64,000 bases of DNA from DATLGB01 sp963724135 (GCA_963724135.1 CAVRTA010000004.1:1116001-1180000); one strand, 5' to 3'; numbered from the stretch's first letter, positions 26,824-37,456 are shown. Numbers and translations are program-made. The notes: generated by a model not told the origin, from the sequence alone.

Positions 26824-27504
26824 GTGGCCGAGCGGCGCGCGCGCAAGCGGGCCCGCCGGCGGCGCTCGACCGGATCGCGGCTGTTCGCTGCACGACCGCG
26901 GGCTCGGTCGTCCGCTTCGTCGCCGGCGCCGACGAAGCCGGCCGCGGGTGTCTCGCCGGGCCGCTGGTCGCCGCCGGCGTGCTGTTCGACATGGAGGTGC
27001 TGTCGCTCGCGGACCGGCGGGCGCTGTCGGCGCTCAACGACTCCAAGCAGCACACGGCCGAGATGCGCGAGGAGCTCTACCCGCGCGATCATGCGCATCG
27101 CGGCCCGCGTCGTCGTCACGTCGCGCTGCGTGCGCGGGATCGACACCCGCGGGCTGCACGTGACCAACCTCGCCGCGCTGAGCGACTGCCTGCGCCAGCG
27201 TCGCGGTGCCCGGCGCGCTCTGCCTGTCCGACGGCTTCCCGGTCCCGGCGACCGGCTTCGACCAGCGCCCCGTCGATCGGCGGCGACCGGACGTCGGCGG
27301 CGATCGCCGCCGCCTCCGTCGATCGCCAAGGTCTCGCGCGACCGTTTCATGCACCGTGCCGCCGAGCGCTACCCGGACTGGGAATTCGACGCGCACGTGG
27401 GCTACTCGACGCCCGAGCACCGCGCGGCGATCGAGCTCCACGGCATCTCGCCGCTGCACCGGCTGTCCTTCCAGTCCGTCGCTTATTCACAGCTCGCGCT
27501 GTGA
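26824..27504 (+). CDS. rnhB: ribonuclease HII (six indels)
   Basis: About 224 residues after removal of six bases near 26889, 26905, 27087, 27195, 27274 and 27320. VRFVAGADEAGRGCLAGPLV carries the Asp-Glu catalytic pair; LSDGFPVPATG and IAAASVIAKVSRDRFMHRAA the remaining acidic site and substrate loop. It cleaves RNA in RNA-DNA hybrids, including single ribonucleotides. The basic N-terminal leader (VAERRARKRARRRR) starts at GTG 26824; ATG 26804 would also work if one more wobble base is missing. Four of the six sites read C-G-AT. Confidence 0.85.
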   Translation: MAERRARKRARRRRSTGSRLFAARPRARSSASSPAPTKPAAGVSPGRWSPPACCSTWRCCRSRTGGRCRRSTTPSSTRPRCARSSTRAIMRIAARVVVTSRCVRGIDTRGLHVTNLAALSDCLRQRRGARRALPVRRLPGPGDRLRPAPRRSAATGRRRRSPPPPSIAKVSRDRFMHRAAERYPDWEFDAHVGYSTPEHRAAIELHGISPLHRLSFQSVAYSQLAL

Positions 27505-27560
27505 TTTGTCACATCCGCGTCTAGATCGGTAACAGCGCGGCGCGGGATGCTCCCGCCGTG

Positions 27561-27929
27561 ATGACGGACGACCTGCGACACGCGCTCGGGAGGGCGGGGG
27601 AGGAGCACGCGGCTCGGCATTTCGAGCGGCTCGGCTTCGACGTCCTCGCGCGGCGCCATCGCACCCGCTTCGGCGAGCTGGACCTCGTGGTACGCGATGG
27701 CGGGCTGCTGGTGTTCGCGGAGGTCAAGGCGCGGCGGGCGGGCTCGGGGCGGCCGTTCGACAGCCTGCACGACCCCAAGCAGCGCCAGGTGCGCCGGATG
27801 GCGGCCGCGTGGCTGCACGACGCGGCGGAGCGCCCGTTCTTCGAGTTCCTGCGCTTCGACGCCGTGGGCGTGACGGTCGGCGCGCGCGGCGAGCTGGTCG
27901 CGCTGGAGCATCTCGAGGGGGCGTTCTGA
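27561..27929 (+). CDS. UPF0102 (YraN) nuclease-fold protein
   Basis: 122 residues. GELDLVVRDGGLLVFAEVKA has the E-x-D...ExK core of this PD-(D/E)XK-like family, and RHALGRAGEEHAARHFERLG is the family start. Biochemical role uncertain; conserved next to rnhB and comM in many bacteria. ATG 27561 follows GTG 27558. Its TGA shares bases with the comM ATG. Confidence 0.9.
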   Translation: MTDDLRHALGRAGEEHAARHFERLGFDVLARRHRTRFGELDLVVRDGGLLVFAEVKARRAGSGRPFDSLHDPKQRQVRRMAAAWLHDAAERPFFEFLRFDAVGVTVGARGELVALEHLEGAF

Positions 27930-29440
27930 TGCTCGCGCGCGTGCACTCGTTCGCCATCGACGGCGTCGAGACGCGCTGCGTCACCGTCGAGGCGGACGTG
28001 CGCCTCGGGCTGCCGGCCTTCAACGTGGTGGGGCTCGCCGACAAGTCGGTGCGCGAGGCGCGCGAGCGCGTGCGCGGCGCGATGCACAACAGCGGCTTCG
28101 AGTTCCCGCAGAAGCGCATCACCGTCAACCTCGCGCCCGCCTACCTGCGCAAGGAGGGGCCGCACTTCGACCTGCCGCTGGCCATCGCGGTGCTGGCGGC
28201 CAGCGAGCAGATCGCCGTCGGGGCCCTCGCGGAGACCGCCTTCATCGGCGAGCTGTCGATGTCGGGGGACGTCAGTCCGGTGCGGGGTGCGCTCGCCGTC
28301 GCCGAGGGCGTGCGGGACGCGCGCCTGAAGAGGCTGATGCTGCCGGCCGCGCGTGCCGGCGAGGCGGCGCTGGTGGACGGGGTCGAGACGCTCGGCATCG
28401 ATTCGCTGGTGCACGCGGTCGCCGTGCTGCGCGGCGAGGCGGAGCCGGCGGTGGCGGAGCCCGCCCAGCGGCCCGCCCTGTTCGACGATCCGGTCGACCT
28501 CGCCGACGTCCGCGGCCACAGCGGGCTGATCCCGGCCGTCGAGGTCGCCGCGGCCGGCGGTCACAACCTGTTCATGCACGGCCCTCCGGGCACCGGCAAG
28601 ACGATGATCGCGCGGCGCCTGTCGACGCTGCTGCCGCCACTGACGCGCGAGGAGGCGATCGAGGTCACGCGCATCCACTCGATCGCCGGCTGCCACGACG
28701 GGCGCGGGCTGGTCACCGAGCGGCCGTTCCGGGCGCCGCACCACCTGATCTCGCCGAGCGGCCTGGTCGGCGGCGGGGCGACGCCGCAGCCGGGCGAGAT
28801 CACGCTCGCGCACCGCGGCGTGCTGTTCCTCGACGAGCTCTCGGAGTTCAACCGCAGCGCGCTGGAGGCGCTGCGCCAGCCGCTCGAGGACGGCCGGGTG
28901 GTGGTGGTCCGCGCGCAGCGCGTGCTCACGTTCCCGACCGGGGCGATGGTCGTCGCCGCCTCGAACCCCTGCGCCTGCGGCCTCGGCGACGAGCGCTGCC
29001 GCTGCACCGCGGCGGACCGGGCCCGTCACCGCCGGCGGCTGTCCGGACCGCTGCTCGACCGCATGGACATCACGATCCACGTCGGCCGGCCGGACGCCGC
29101 GCGCATGCGCGAGGACGGGGCACCGACCTCGGCGGCGGTGCGCGAGCGGGTCGTCGCCGCGCGCGACCGCCAGATCGCCCGCCTGCGCGGGACGCCGGCG
29201 ACCTGCAACGCGCAGATGACGCCGCACATGCTGCGCGAGCTCGCCCGGGTCACCCCCTCCGCGCGCCGGCGGTTGTTCGAGCTCTACGACTCCGAGGCCC
29301 TGACCGCGCGTGGCCACCATCGCGTCCTGCGCGTCGCCCGGACGATCGCCGATCTCGGGGAGTCCGAGGAGGTGGGGCCGGAGCACATCTGCGCCGCGCT
29401 GGTCATGCGCACCGACACCGCGACCCCGCTGGCGGCGTGA
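27929..29440 (+). CDS. comM: YifB/ComM Mg-chelatase-like AAA+ ATPase
   Basis: 503 residues, intact. The Lon-like N-terminal domain (LPAFNVVGLADKSVREARER) precedes Walker A HGPPGTGKTMIARRL and Walker B GVLFLDELSEFNRSALEAL. CNAQM is followed by the C-terminal Mg-chelatase subdomain. ComM is a helicase that promotes branch migration during natural transformation (family knowledge). It overlaps dprA (GTGA), together suggesting DNA uptake/recombination function. Confidence 0.94.
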   Translation: MLARVHSFAIDGVETRCVTVEADVRLGLPAFNVVGLADKSVREARERVRGAMHNSGFEFPQKRITVNLAPAYLRKEGPHFDLPLAIAVLAASEQIAVGALAETAFIGELSMSGDVSPVRGALAVAEGVRDARLKRLMLPAARAGEAALVDGVETLGIDSLVHAVAVLRGEAEPAVAEPAQRPALFDDPVDLADVRGHSGLIPAVEVAAAGGHNLFMHGPPGTGKTMIARRLSTLLPPLTREEAIEVTRIHSIAGCHDGRGLVTERPFRAPHHLISPSGLVGGGATPQPGEITLAHRGVLFLDELSEFNRSALEALRQPLEDGRVVVVRAQRVLTFPTGAMVVAASNPCACGLGDERCRCTAADRARHRRRLSGPLLDRMDITIHVGRPDAARMREDGAPTSAAVRERVVAARDRQIARLRGTPATCNAQMTPHMLRELARVTPSARRRLFELYDSEALTARGHHRVLRVARTIADLGESEEVGPEHICAALVMRTDTATPLAA

Positions 29441-30549
29441 GCGTCGATGCCTGCCCGCGGTGCCTGCGGCGCACCGAGCTGATCGCGTGGCTGTCCGGCC
29501 ACATCGAGCAGGAGTGGCGCCTGCGACGCGGCCGGCCCCAGCTCCTCGCGCTGCCCGACGACGAGCTGCTGCGCTGGGCCGGCCTGCCCGAGGTCGCTGC
29601 GCGCTACCGGGACTTCAGGTCCGCGTTCGCGACCGACCGCCTGCTGGCGGCGGGGATGGGCGCGGCGTGCGGGTGCTCGGCGGCGTATCCGCCTGGGCTG
29701 CGGGACCTCCCGGACCCGCCCGCGGTCCTGCACTGGCTCGGAGACGCGCGATTGCTGGGCACGGCGGGAGTGGGGATCGTGGGGGCGCGGCGCGCCTCCG
29801 CGTACGGGCTCGAGGTCGCGCGCGGCCTGGGGCGAGGCCTGGCGGCGACGGGCCTGACGGTCGTCTCGGGGATGGCGATGGGCGTCGACTCGGCCGCGCA
29901 CGCCGGCGCGCTCGAGGCGGGCGTGACGATCGCCGTGCTGGCGACGGGCGCCGACCGCCCGTACCCCGCGAACGGCTTCGGCCTTCATCGCCGCATCCTC
30001 GCCGCGGGCTGCGTCGTCTCCGAGCTGCCGCCGGGCACCGAGCCGCGCCGCTGGGCCTTCCCGGCGCGCAACCGCATCATCGCCGCCCTCTCGCGCGGCA
30101 CCGTCGTCGTCGAGGGCGGCGAGCGCTCGGGCTCGCTGATCACGGCCGACTTCGCCTCCGAGCTCGGCCGCTTCGTCGGCGCGGTACCGGGCCACGTCAC
30201 CGCCAACGGCTCCGCGGGTCCACACGCGCTGCTCAAGGTCGGCGCCGAGGTGATCCGGTCTACGGAGGACGTGCTCGACCTGGTGCACGGCGCGGGCGCG
30301 GTCACGATGCCCCTGATCGTGGGCGCGGGCCCGCGCCCGGCGCCGTCCGCAGCCGCCGCCGCGCCCGACGACCTGCCCGCCGAGCTCGCCGCCCTGCTCG
30401 CCCGCGTCGAGGCCGGAGCGGGCTCGCTCGCCGAGCTCACCGACGACCCGCCGAGGGGCTGCGCGTCGCCGCCGGCCTCGGGGAGCTCGAGTCGCGCGGC
30501 CTCGTCCGCCGCGTGTTCGGCGGGCGCTACATCCGGGCACATGGCCTAG
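29437..30549 (+). CDS. dprA: DNA processing protein DprA (probably two compensating indels)
   Basis: 370 residues. N-terminal CPRC segment, then the Rossmann DprA domain with GIVGARRASAYGLEVARGLG, VVSGMAMGVDSAAHAGALEA, FPARNRIIAALSRGTVVVEG and ERSGSLITADFA. It loads RecA on incoming single strands. Near the end a wobble base is missing at about 30449 (Pro CC-), after which the winged-helix tail reads LGELESRGLVRRVFGGRYIR. A further +1 just before TAG 30547-30549 restores the frame. Convergent with the methyltransferase gene. Confidence 0.88.
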   Translation: MSVDACPRCLRRTELIAWLSGHIEQEWRLRRGRPQLLALPDDELLRWAGLPEVAARYRDFRSAFATDRLLAAGMGAACGCSAAYPPGLRDLPDPPAVLHWLGDARLLGTAGVGIVGARRASAYGLEVARGLGRGLAATGLTVVSGMAMGVDSAAHAGALEAGVTIAVLATGADRPYPANGFGLHRRILAAGCVVSELPPGTEPRRWAFPARNRIIAALSRGTVVVEGGERSGSLITADFASELGRFVGAVPGHVTANGSAGPHALLKVGAEVIRSTEDVLDLVHGAGAVTMPLIVGAGPRPAPSAAAAAPDDLPAELAALLARVEAGAGSLAELTDDPPRGCASPPASGSSSRAASSAACSAGATSGHMA

Positions 30550-31239
30550 CGCGGCCGGACCGCCACCGTCACGTGGAACGGCGACGCGCGCCAGACGCGC
30601 TCGGGCGCCCCGAACCCCGCGACGCGCAGCAGCCCGTCGAGCGCCGACGGCGTGATGCCCCAGAACCAGTTGCCGTAGCCCGCGTCGCGGGTCGAACGGC
30701 GAGGTGACGCCGACCGCCGGGCCGCCCGGGGCGCCGGCGTACGCACGGCGCGCGCCGTCGTCCAGTGCTGGGTACAGCACGCAGGCTCCCGGCACCCCGG
30801 GCATGTCGGGCAGGACCTCGGTGGCCAGCAGCAGCCACTCGCGCGTGACGCTGCGCAGGCGCTCCAGCGTCAGAACGGGGTTCGGCGCGTGGTACAGGAC
30901 GCCCGAGCACCAGACCACGTCGTGGGCGCCGGCCTCCGCGAGGACGGCCTCGTCGTGGAGGTCACCGCAGACGAAGCGGACGGCAGAGTCGCGGCGTGCG
31001 CGCTCCGCCTCGAACTCCCCGGTCGCGCCCATGACGTCCACGCCGGTGACCGCCGTCGCGCCCGCCTCCTCGGCCGCGAAGGCGACGGCTCCGTGAACGC
31101 TCCACATGCAGCCGACGTCGAGGAAGGAGCGGCCGGCTGCGTACTCGCGCACGATCTCGAGCCGGTCGACGCGAGTCCGCGACAGCCGCGCGCGCAGGCG
31201 GTTGGCGGCGATCCAGGTGCGGGCGAGCACGGGCGGCAT
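30546..31239 (-). CDS. class I SAM-dependent methyltransferase (one indel)
   Basis: 230 residues after repair. EYAAGRSFLDVGCMWSVHGA is SAM motif I (FLDVGC), VTGVDVMGATGEFEAERARR is motif II, and DVVWCSGVLYHAPNPVLTLE is motif IV with the post-motif helix. Acceptor unknown; the DUF1698/UbiE-like layout suggests a small molecule or tRNA. One extra base at about 30687 (Pro CCG/CCC) must be removed to read DAGYGNWFWGITPSALDGL. ATG 31239 is divergent from thiD with a 14-base gap. Confidence 0.82.
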
Positions 31240-31241
31240 CG

Positions 31242-31247
31242 TAGGCT
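31242..31247 (+). promoter_or_regulatory. TAGGCT -10-like box before thiD
   Basis: TAGGCT, 6 bases, GTG 31254, in a 14-base divergent gap. The position predicts a leaderless thiD mRNA. Confidence 0.4.
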
Positions 31248-31253
31248 CGCCTC

Positions 31254-32072
<819 letters not shown>

Positions 32073-32076
<4 letters not shown>

Positions 32077-32323
32077 AGTTCCTGCGCATGCGACCGGGCC
32101 ACGGCGAGCAGCTGATCGCCGAGGGTGACGTGGAGGTCGCCGCGGAGGAGCAGGCGCTGATCGAGGAGTTCCGGCGCCAGCTCGACGCCGGGATGTGGGC
32201 CGCGGTGCCGGTCGACGTCGCAGTCGGGGCGCCGGGAGGCCACGATGGTCCAGGCCTTCGACGAGATCCCGCGCGACACCGATCGCGTCATCTTCTTCCC
32301 CCGCGCCGCCGGCGGCGCGATGA
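32073..32323 (+). CDS. small hypothetical protein (two indels)
   Basis: About 82 residues, not recognised. VKFLRMRPGHGEQLIAEGDV starts at GTG 32073, which overlaps the thiD stop. An acidic helix (EVAAEEQALIEEFRRQLDAG) and FDEIPRDTDRVIFFPRAAGG follow, the latter resembling small actinobacterial proteins with a conserved phosphate- or nucleotide-like FFPRAAGG end. Extra bases near 32217 and 32316. The TGA overlaps the ATG of the next gene (ATGA). Confidence 0.55.
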
Positions 32324-32935
32324 TCGTGTCGCGCTCGTCGCCTCCGCGATCGTCGTCATCGCCCTGCTGTGGGAGGCGACGCTGCCTCTGTGGGAGCGCC
32401 TCGCCGCACGCATCCGCGCCGCGCCGCGCCGCGCGCGCGGAGGGCATCCCCGTCTACGACCCGGGCCGCGAGCGCCGCGCCGAGCAGCGCGCCCGCGAGC
32501 TCCTGCGCTCCTGCGTCAACGAGGAGGAGTGGGAGATGTACCGCGACCTCGGCTTCCTGCGCGTGTGGGGCGGCCAGGCCGGCGGCCCCGAGGAGGGCTG
32601 GGACCTCGGCGGCGCGCCGTACGCCTACCTCGTCTACCCGCACAAGCCGATCGTCGCCTACCTGCCGCAGACCGGCCAGCTGCTCAACGAGTACTGCGTC
32701 GAGTTCCCGGACGACACCAAGCCGTTCGGCTCGCCGCGCCTGCCCGGACTCCGACGACGTCCTGGCCAAGTGGATGGCGCTCAAGGGCGACGAGCAGCGG
32801 CTGATCGGCTCGGCCAACCTGCACCTGCCGGGCCGCCAGATCGACCCGCGCAAGGTCCAGCGCGACCTCTGGCGCCTGCGCCAGTGGGAGCGCTCGCGCC
32901 TCCAGCGCGCCGCGCGCGAGGCCGTCGACCACTAG
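32320..32935 (+). CDS. single-pass membrane protein, hypothetical (three indels)
   Basis: About 204 residues after repair. An N-terminal transmembrane helix (ALVASAIVVIALLWEATLPL) precedes a soluble domain with RARELLRSCVNEEEWEMYRD, GFLRVWGGQ, YAYLVYPHKPIVAYLPQTGQ and a basic C-terminus. No catalytic motif seen. Repairs: a missing wobble base near 32327 and extra bases near 32440 and 32746. Probably co-translated with the preceding small gene. Confidence 0.58.
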
Positions 32936-32948
32936 TGGCCCGTCACTG

Positions 32949-34621
32949 ATGGACCTCAAGCACCGCTCCCGGCGCTCACGGACGGGCCGCACCGCGCGGC
33001 CGCGCGCGCCTACCTGCACGGCATCGGCTTCGACGCCGAGGCGCTCGCGAAGCCGATCATCGGCGTCGCCATCACCTGGATCGAGACGATGCCGTGCAAC
33101 TTCCACCTGCGCGCGCTCGCCGCGCAAGGTCAAGGAGGGCATCCGCGAGGCCGGCGGCACGCCGATGGAGCTCAACACGATCGCGATCTCCGACGGGATC
33201 ACGATGGGCACGAGCGGCATGAAGACGAGCCTCGTCAGCCGCGAGGTGATCGCCGACTCGATCGAACTCGTCGCCGAGGGCCACCTGTTCGACGCGCTGG
33301 TCGTCCTCACCGGCTGCGACAAGACGATCCCCGGCGGCGCGATGGCGCTCGCGCGCGCTCAACGTCCCCGGCGTCCTGCTCTACGGCGGCTCGATCCTGC
33401 CCGGCCACTGGCGCGGCCACGACGTGACGATCCAGGACGTCTTCGAGGCCGTCGGCGCGCATGCCGCCGGCCAGATCTCCGACGAGGACCTCGCCGACCT
33501 CGAGAAGCACGCGAGCCCGGGCGCGGGCGCCTGCGGAGCCCAGTTCACCGCCAACACGATGGGCATGGTGTTCGAGATCCTCGGGCTCTCGCCGATCCGG
33601 CTCGAGCATGGTCCCGGCCGAGGACGGCCGCAAGCCGGAGGTCGCCAAGGAGGCGGGCCGGCTCGTGATGGACGTGCTCCGGCGCGGGCTCCGGCCCCGC
33701 GACATCATCACCCGCGAGGGGCTCGAGAACGCGATCGCCGCCATCGCCACCAGCGGCGGCTCGACCAACGGCGTCCTGCACCTGATGGCGCTCGCCAAGG
33801 AGGCGGGCGTCGAGCTCGGCCTGCAGGACTTCGACCGCATCTCCGAGGCGACGGCGACCACGTGCGACCTCAAGCCCGGCGGGCCGCTACGTCGCCGTCG
33901 GACCTCTATCGAGGCCGGCGGCGTCCCGCTCGTCGCCAAGCGCCTGCTCGAGCTCGGCGTCCTGCACGAGGACAACCCGACGGTCACCGGCCAGACGATC
34001 GGCGAGATCGCCCGCGCCGCCGTCGAGACGGACGGCCAGGACGTCGTGCTCCCCGCCGACGCGCCGCTCAAGCCGACCGGCGGTCTAGCGATCCTCGCGC
34101 GGCAACCTCGCGCCCGAGGGCTCGGTGGTCAAGCTCTGCGGCCACGAGCGCCGCTACCACCAGGGGCCCGCGCGCGTGTTCGAGGGCGAGGAGGCGGCGA
34201 TGGAGGCCGTCACCACGGGCCAGATCAACGCGGGCGACGTGCTCGTCATCCGCAACGAGGGCCCCGTCGGCGGGCCGGGCATGCGCGAGATGCTCGCCGT
34301 CACCGCCGCGCTCGCCGGGCACGGCATGGGCGAGCACGTCGCCCTGCTCACCGACGGCCGCTTCTCCGGCGCCACGCGCGGCTTCATGGCCGGCCACGTC
34401 GCGCCCGAGGCGGTCCGGGGCGGGCCGATCGCCGCCGTCCGCGAGGGCGACACCATCACCATCGACGTCGAGAAGCGACGGATGGACGTCGAGCTCAGCG
34501 ACGACGAGATCGCACAGCGGGTCGCCGACTACGACGTCCCGCCGCCGACCGCACGACGGGCGTGCTGGCGAAGTACGCGAAGCTCGTCTCGAGCGCCGCC
34601 GAGGGCGCCATCACCAGATAG
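32949..34621 (+). CDS. ilvD: dihydroxy-acid dehydratase IlvD (nine indels)
   Basis: 555 residues after repair, the normal length. PCNFHLRALAAKVKEGIREA, VLTGCDKTIPGGAMALARL (Fe-S Cys), GACGAQFTANTMGMVFEILG (second Cys) and SGGSTNGVLHLMALAKEAGV are present. So are EGSVVKLCGHERR and LLTDGRFSGATRGFMAGHVA (catalytic Ser). It makes the 2-keto acids of valine and isoleucine. Missing bases near 32970 and 34551, extra bases near 33126, 33356, 33597, 33889, 33905, 33922 and 34100. Three of these compensate within 35 bases. Confidence 0.87.
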
Positions 34622-35552
34622 GCCCAGGGGTGCCGGAGGCGGCCGCGGACCGCGAGGTCTCGGCGCCAGTACCAGCCGCCGGAGGCGGGCCCCCGAGGAA
34701 TTTCTCGATGTCCGCGTTGAAGCGCTCCGGGCGCTCGATCTGCGGCACGTGGCCCGTGCGCTCGTAGATCGACGGTCTGCGCGCCGGGGATGAGCTGCTC
34801 GAGCTCGCGTGCGTGCGCGACCCCGACCAGCGGTGTCCGACGTCACCCCAGACGATCAGGGTCGGCACCGAGACCTTCTCGAGCTCATGGCGCAGCGGGT
34901 AGTCGGCGAGCGCCTGTAGCGCGGGCAGAAAGCCTGTCGTGCGCCGCGCCGTCATCACGAGCTCGTGCTGGAGCTCGCGCGGCGAGCTTGCGCGGGGCGA
35001 CGATGCCGCCCAGGCGCAGCGCGGCCTCGCGCAGCCGCGGACGCCTCGCCAGCCGTGGCTGGAGGCCGATCAGCATCCGCCCCAGCGTCCCCTCGGTGAC
35101 GTTGGAGAAGGCGACGAAGCGGCTTCGCGTGCCGGTACTCCTGCCACAGCACGGCCGCGGAGACGAGCACGAGCTTCTCGACCACGTCCGGGTGGCGGAT
35201 CGCGAGCTCGAGGGCGATGAACCCGCCCATCGAGTTTCCGACCACGACCGCGGAGTCGACCCCGCGCCCCGCGAGGAACTCGCGCAGCGACGCGCGCATA
35301 GCGCTCGATCGACACGTCACCGTCGACCTCCTCGGACGCGCCGAACCCGTGCAGGTCCGGTGCGATGCAGCGGTGGCGCTGCGAGAAATGCGGGAGGTTC
35401 TCGAGCCAGTTCTGCCACGAGCCGCCGAGGCCGTGCACGAACAGGATCACCGGTCCGGATCCGATGTCCACGTAGTTGAGCTCGGATCCGTCGATCCTCA
35501 CACGGTGGGTGTGCGCGGGCCAGTCGACGTCGAGCCAAGCCGGGCGGTCCAT
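34611..35552 (-). CDS. alpha/beta hydrolase (six indels)
   Basis: 311 residues after repair. LFVHGLGGSWQNWLENLPHF carries the oxyanion HG motif, VVVGNSMGGFIALELAIRHP the nucleophile elbow (GNSMGG), VPTLIVWGD the acid strand and ERTGHVPQIERPERF the catalytic His. Substrate unknown; related to haloperoxidase/esterase-type hydrolases. Extra bases fall near 35302, 35128, 34989, 34838, 34828 and 34774, all at wobble positions in the minus-strand reading. Convergent with ilvD, overlapping 11 bases. Confidence 0.8.
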
Positions 35553-35572
35553 GGTCGTCCTACGGTACCCCG

Positions 35573-36136
35573 GTGGCCCGGATCGGCATCGACATCGATT
35601 CGACCCTGCACCACTACTGGGACACCTTCCGGGAGATCGCGCTCCGGCGCACCGGGGTCGATCTGCCCTACGAGCGCCAGACCGACTGGCAGGTGACGCA
35701 GATCCCGCAGGACGAGCTCCATACGGTGGTGCTCGAGACGCACACGCCCGAGGTCGTGCTCGCCGCCGAGCCGTACCCCGGGGCGGTGGAGGCCGTCAGC
35801 GCCTGGCACGCCGCGGGCCACTTCATCCACATCACGAGCCATCGCTCCATCGATGCGCACGCCGCGACCGCGCAGTGGCTCGACGACAACGGCTTCGCGT
35901 ATGACGAGCTGTACTGCTCCTACGACAAGGTCGCGCGCTGCGTCGAGCTCGCGATCGGCGTGCTGATCGACGACTCGCCGGTCAACCTGGAGAGGGCGGC
36001 GCAGGCGGGAATCGTCCCGGCCACGCTCCGGCACCCGTGGAATGCCGGGAGGGCCGGCGTCGTGTACGGCGACGACTGGCCGGAGCTGCGCGCCGCGCTG
36101 GAATCCGTTCTTGGCGACGACCAGCGGATTTCCTAG
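35573..36136 (+). CDS. HAD-family 5'(3')-nucleotidase-like protein
   Basis: 187 residues from GTG 35573. ARIGIDIDSTLHHYWDTFRE contains the DxD nucleophile motif of HAD phosphatases in the NT5C-like group, and GVLIDDSPVNLERAAQAGI is motif IV (DDS). It probably dephosphorylates a small substrate such as a deoxynucleotide. TACGGT (35561-35566) lies 6 bases before the start. Intact between two damaged genes. Confidence 0.83.
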   Translation: MARIGIDIDSTLHHYWDTFREIALRRTGVDLPYERQTDWQVTQIPQDELHTVVLETHTPEVVLAAEPYPGAVEAVSAWHAAGHFIHITSHRSIDAHAATAQWLDDNGFAYDELYCSYDKVARCVELAIGVLIDDSPVNLERAAQAGIVPATLRHPWNAGRAGVVYGDDWPELRAALESVLGDDQRIS

Positions 36137-36139
36137 AAT
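36134..36139 (+). promoter_or_regulatory. TAGAAT -10-like box before L,D-transpeptidase
   Basis: TAGAAT, 12 bases, ATG 36152. The TAG is also the stop of the preceding gene, so promoter and stop codon share bases. Confidence 0.4.
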
Positions 36140-36151
36140 CAGCAACGACCG

Positions 36152-37190
36152 ATGCGCTCGAAGTCCCTCATGGCCGTGGCGGGTGTCCTCGTCGTGCTGC
36201 TCGTCCTTGCCGGGGCGACGCTGGCCTACGACTCCCAGCGCAAGGATCGGATCGCCGAAGGCATCACCATCGACGGCGTCGACGTCGGCGGGCTCGAGCG
36301 CGCCGCCGCCGAGCGCAAGGTCAGCGCCGAGCTCACCGAGCCGCTCCGGGCGCCGATCCTGGCCCACTTCCACGGCCGCAGGTTCGACGTCCGGCCCGAG
36401 AACTTCGACATCAGTGTCGACGTCCAGCGCTCCGTGGCCCGGGCCCTCGATCGCTCGCAGGACGGCGGCGTCTTCGGCCGCACGGTCCGCAACCTCACCG
36501 GGGGGGAGGTCCGCGAGGACGTCGACGTCGCGGTCCGCTTCGACCAGTCCGCCGTGGACCGGCGCGTCCGGCGCCTCGCCCGCAAGGTGGAGCGCCCCGC
36601 GCGCGACGCCGACGTCGAAATCGGCACCGCCGGCGTCGAGGTGGTCAAGTCGCAGCGCGGGCTCGAGGTCGACTCGGCGAAGCTCGGCCGCACGCTCACG
36701 CAGGTGCTGACCACCCCCGACGCCAAGCGCGACATCAAGCTCCCGGCCTCCTTCGTCAAGCCGAAGGTGACCACCAGGGAGGTGGCCAGGAAGTATCCGG
36801 CGGTAGTCGTCGTCAACCGCAGCACCTTCACGCTGACCCTGTACGAGAGGCTGGAGGAGACCAAGCGCTACACGGTCGCCATCGGCGCGGCGGGATACGA
36901 CACGCCCGCGGGCCTCTACTCGATCCAGAACAAGGCGATCAACCCGTCCTGGACCGTCCCGCACTCCGACTGGGCGGGCGACCTCGCGGGCCAGGTCATC
37001 CCGCCGGGCCCGAGCAACCCGCTCGAAGGCGCGCTGGATGGGCATCTACAACGGCGCCGGCATCCACGGCACCGACGCGACCTACTCGCTCGGCTCGGCG
37101 GCATCGCACGGCTGCGTGCGGATGGCGATCCCCGACGTCGAGGAGCTCTACGAGGAAGTCGACGTAGGCACCCCCGTCTACATCGGCTGA
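36152..37190 (+). CDS. L,D-transpeptidase (YkuD) with peptidoglycan-binding N-terminus (one indel)
   Basis: 345 residues after repair. Signal anchor VAGVLVVLLVLAGATLAY, a PG_binding_4-like repeat (ITIDGVDVGGLERAAAERKV), and the YkuD domain ending IHGTDATYSLGSAASHGCVR with catalytic His and Cys. It cross-links peptidoglycan stem peptides outside the membrane. An extra base at about 37028 (Leu CTC/CTG) must be removed to read ARWMGIYNGAGIHGTDA. Convergent with a small gene, overlapping 13 bases. Confidence 0.88.
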
Positions 37191-37456
37191 CGCATCTCGT
37201 CGACCGATACCTCCTCCCACCCGCCGTCCAGCAGGGAGGCGTGGTGGTCCGAGTGGCGAATGCAGAGGGCACCGATGTGCACGCCCTTCGTCTGCTTGCG
37301 CATGACGGCGTACCAGAGCGTCGTCGCGTCGCCCGATCCCTGGATCCGGAACCACGGTGGCTGCGGGCCCTCGACCGGGTCGGCCCGCCCGCTCTCGACC
37401 AGCTGCCGGCCCGTGGCGACCTGACCCGTGGACGTGTCGATGAAGAACGTGGCCAC
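37178..37456 (-). CDS. small hypothetical protein
   Basis: 92 residues from GTG 37456 (GTG 37465 also possible). It reads ATFFIDTSTGQVATGRQLVE, PPWFRIQGSGDATTLWYAVM and HIGALCIRHSDHHASLLDGG. No signal peptide and no recognised family; a compact beta-rich fold is likely. The start lies in the 8-bp palindrome GTGGCCAC, where the divergent xerC could also start, so the 5' regions overlap. Confidence 0.6.
   Translation of the reverse strand: MATFFIDTSTGQVATGRQLVESGRADPVEGPQPPWFRIQGSGDATTLWYAVMRKQTKGVHIGALCIRHSDHHASLLDGGWEEVSVDEMRQPM

Noticed and set aside
34622..34640. Possible third copy of the family 2 palindrome (GCCCAGGGGTGCCGG)
   Set aside because: Only about ten bases resemble the right arm, there is no left arm, and the sequence lies in the coding end of the hydrolase gene.
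34611..35552. Treating the alpha/beta hydrolase, ffh, rnhB, thiD and ilvD as pseudogenes
   Set aside because: Active-site motifs remain intact in the interrupted frames, and wobble-base repairs restore full-length proteins whose total lengths divide by three. Decay would hit all codon positions.
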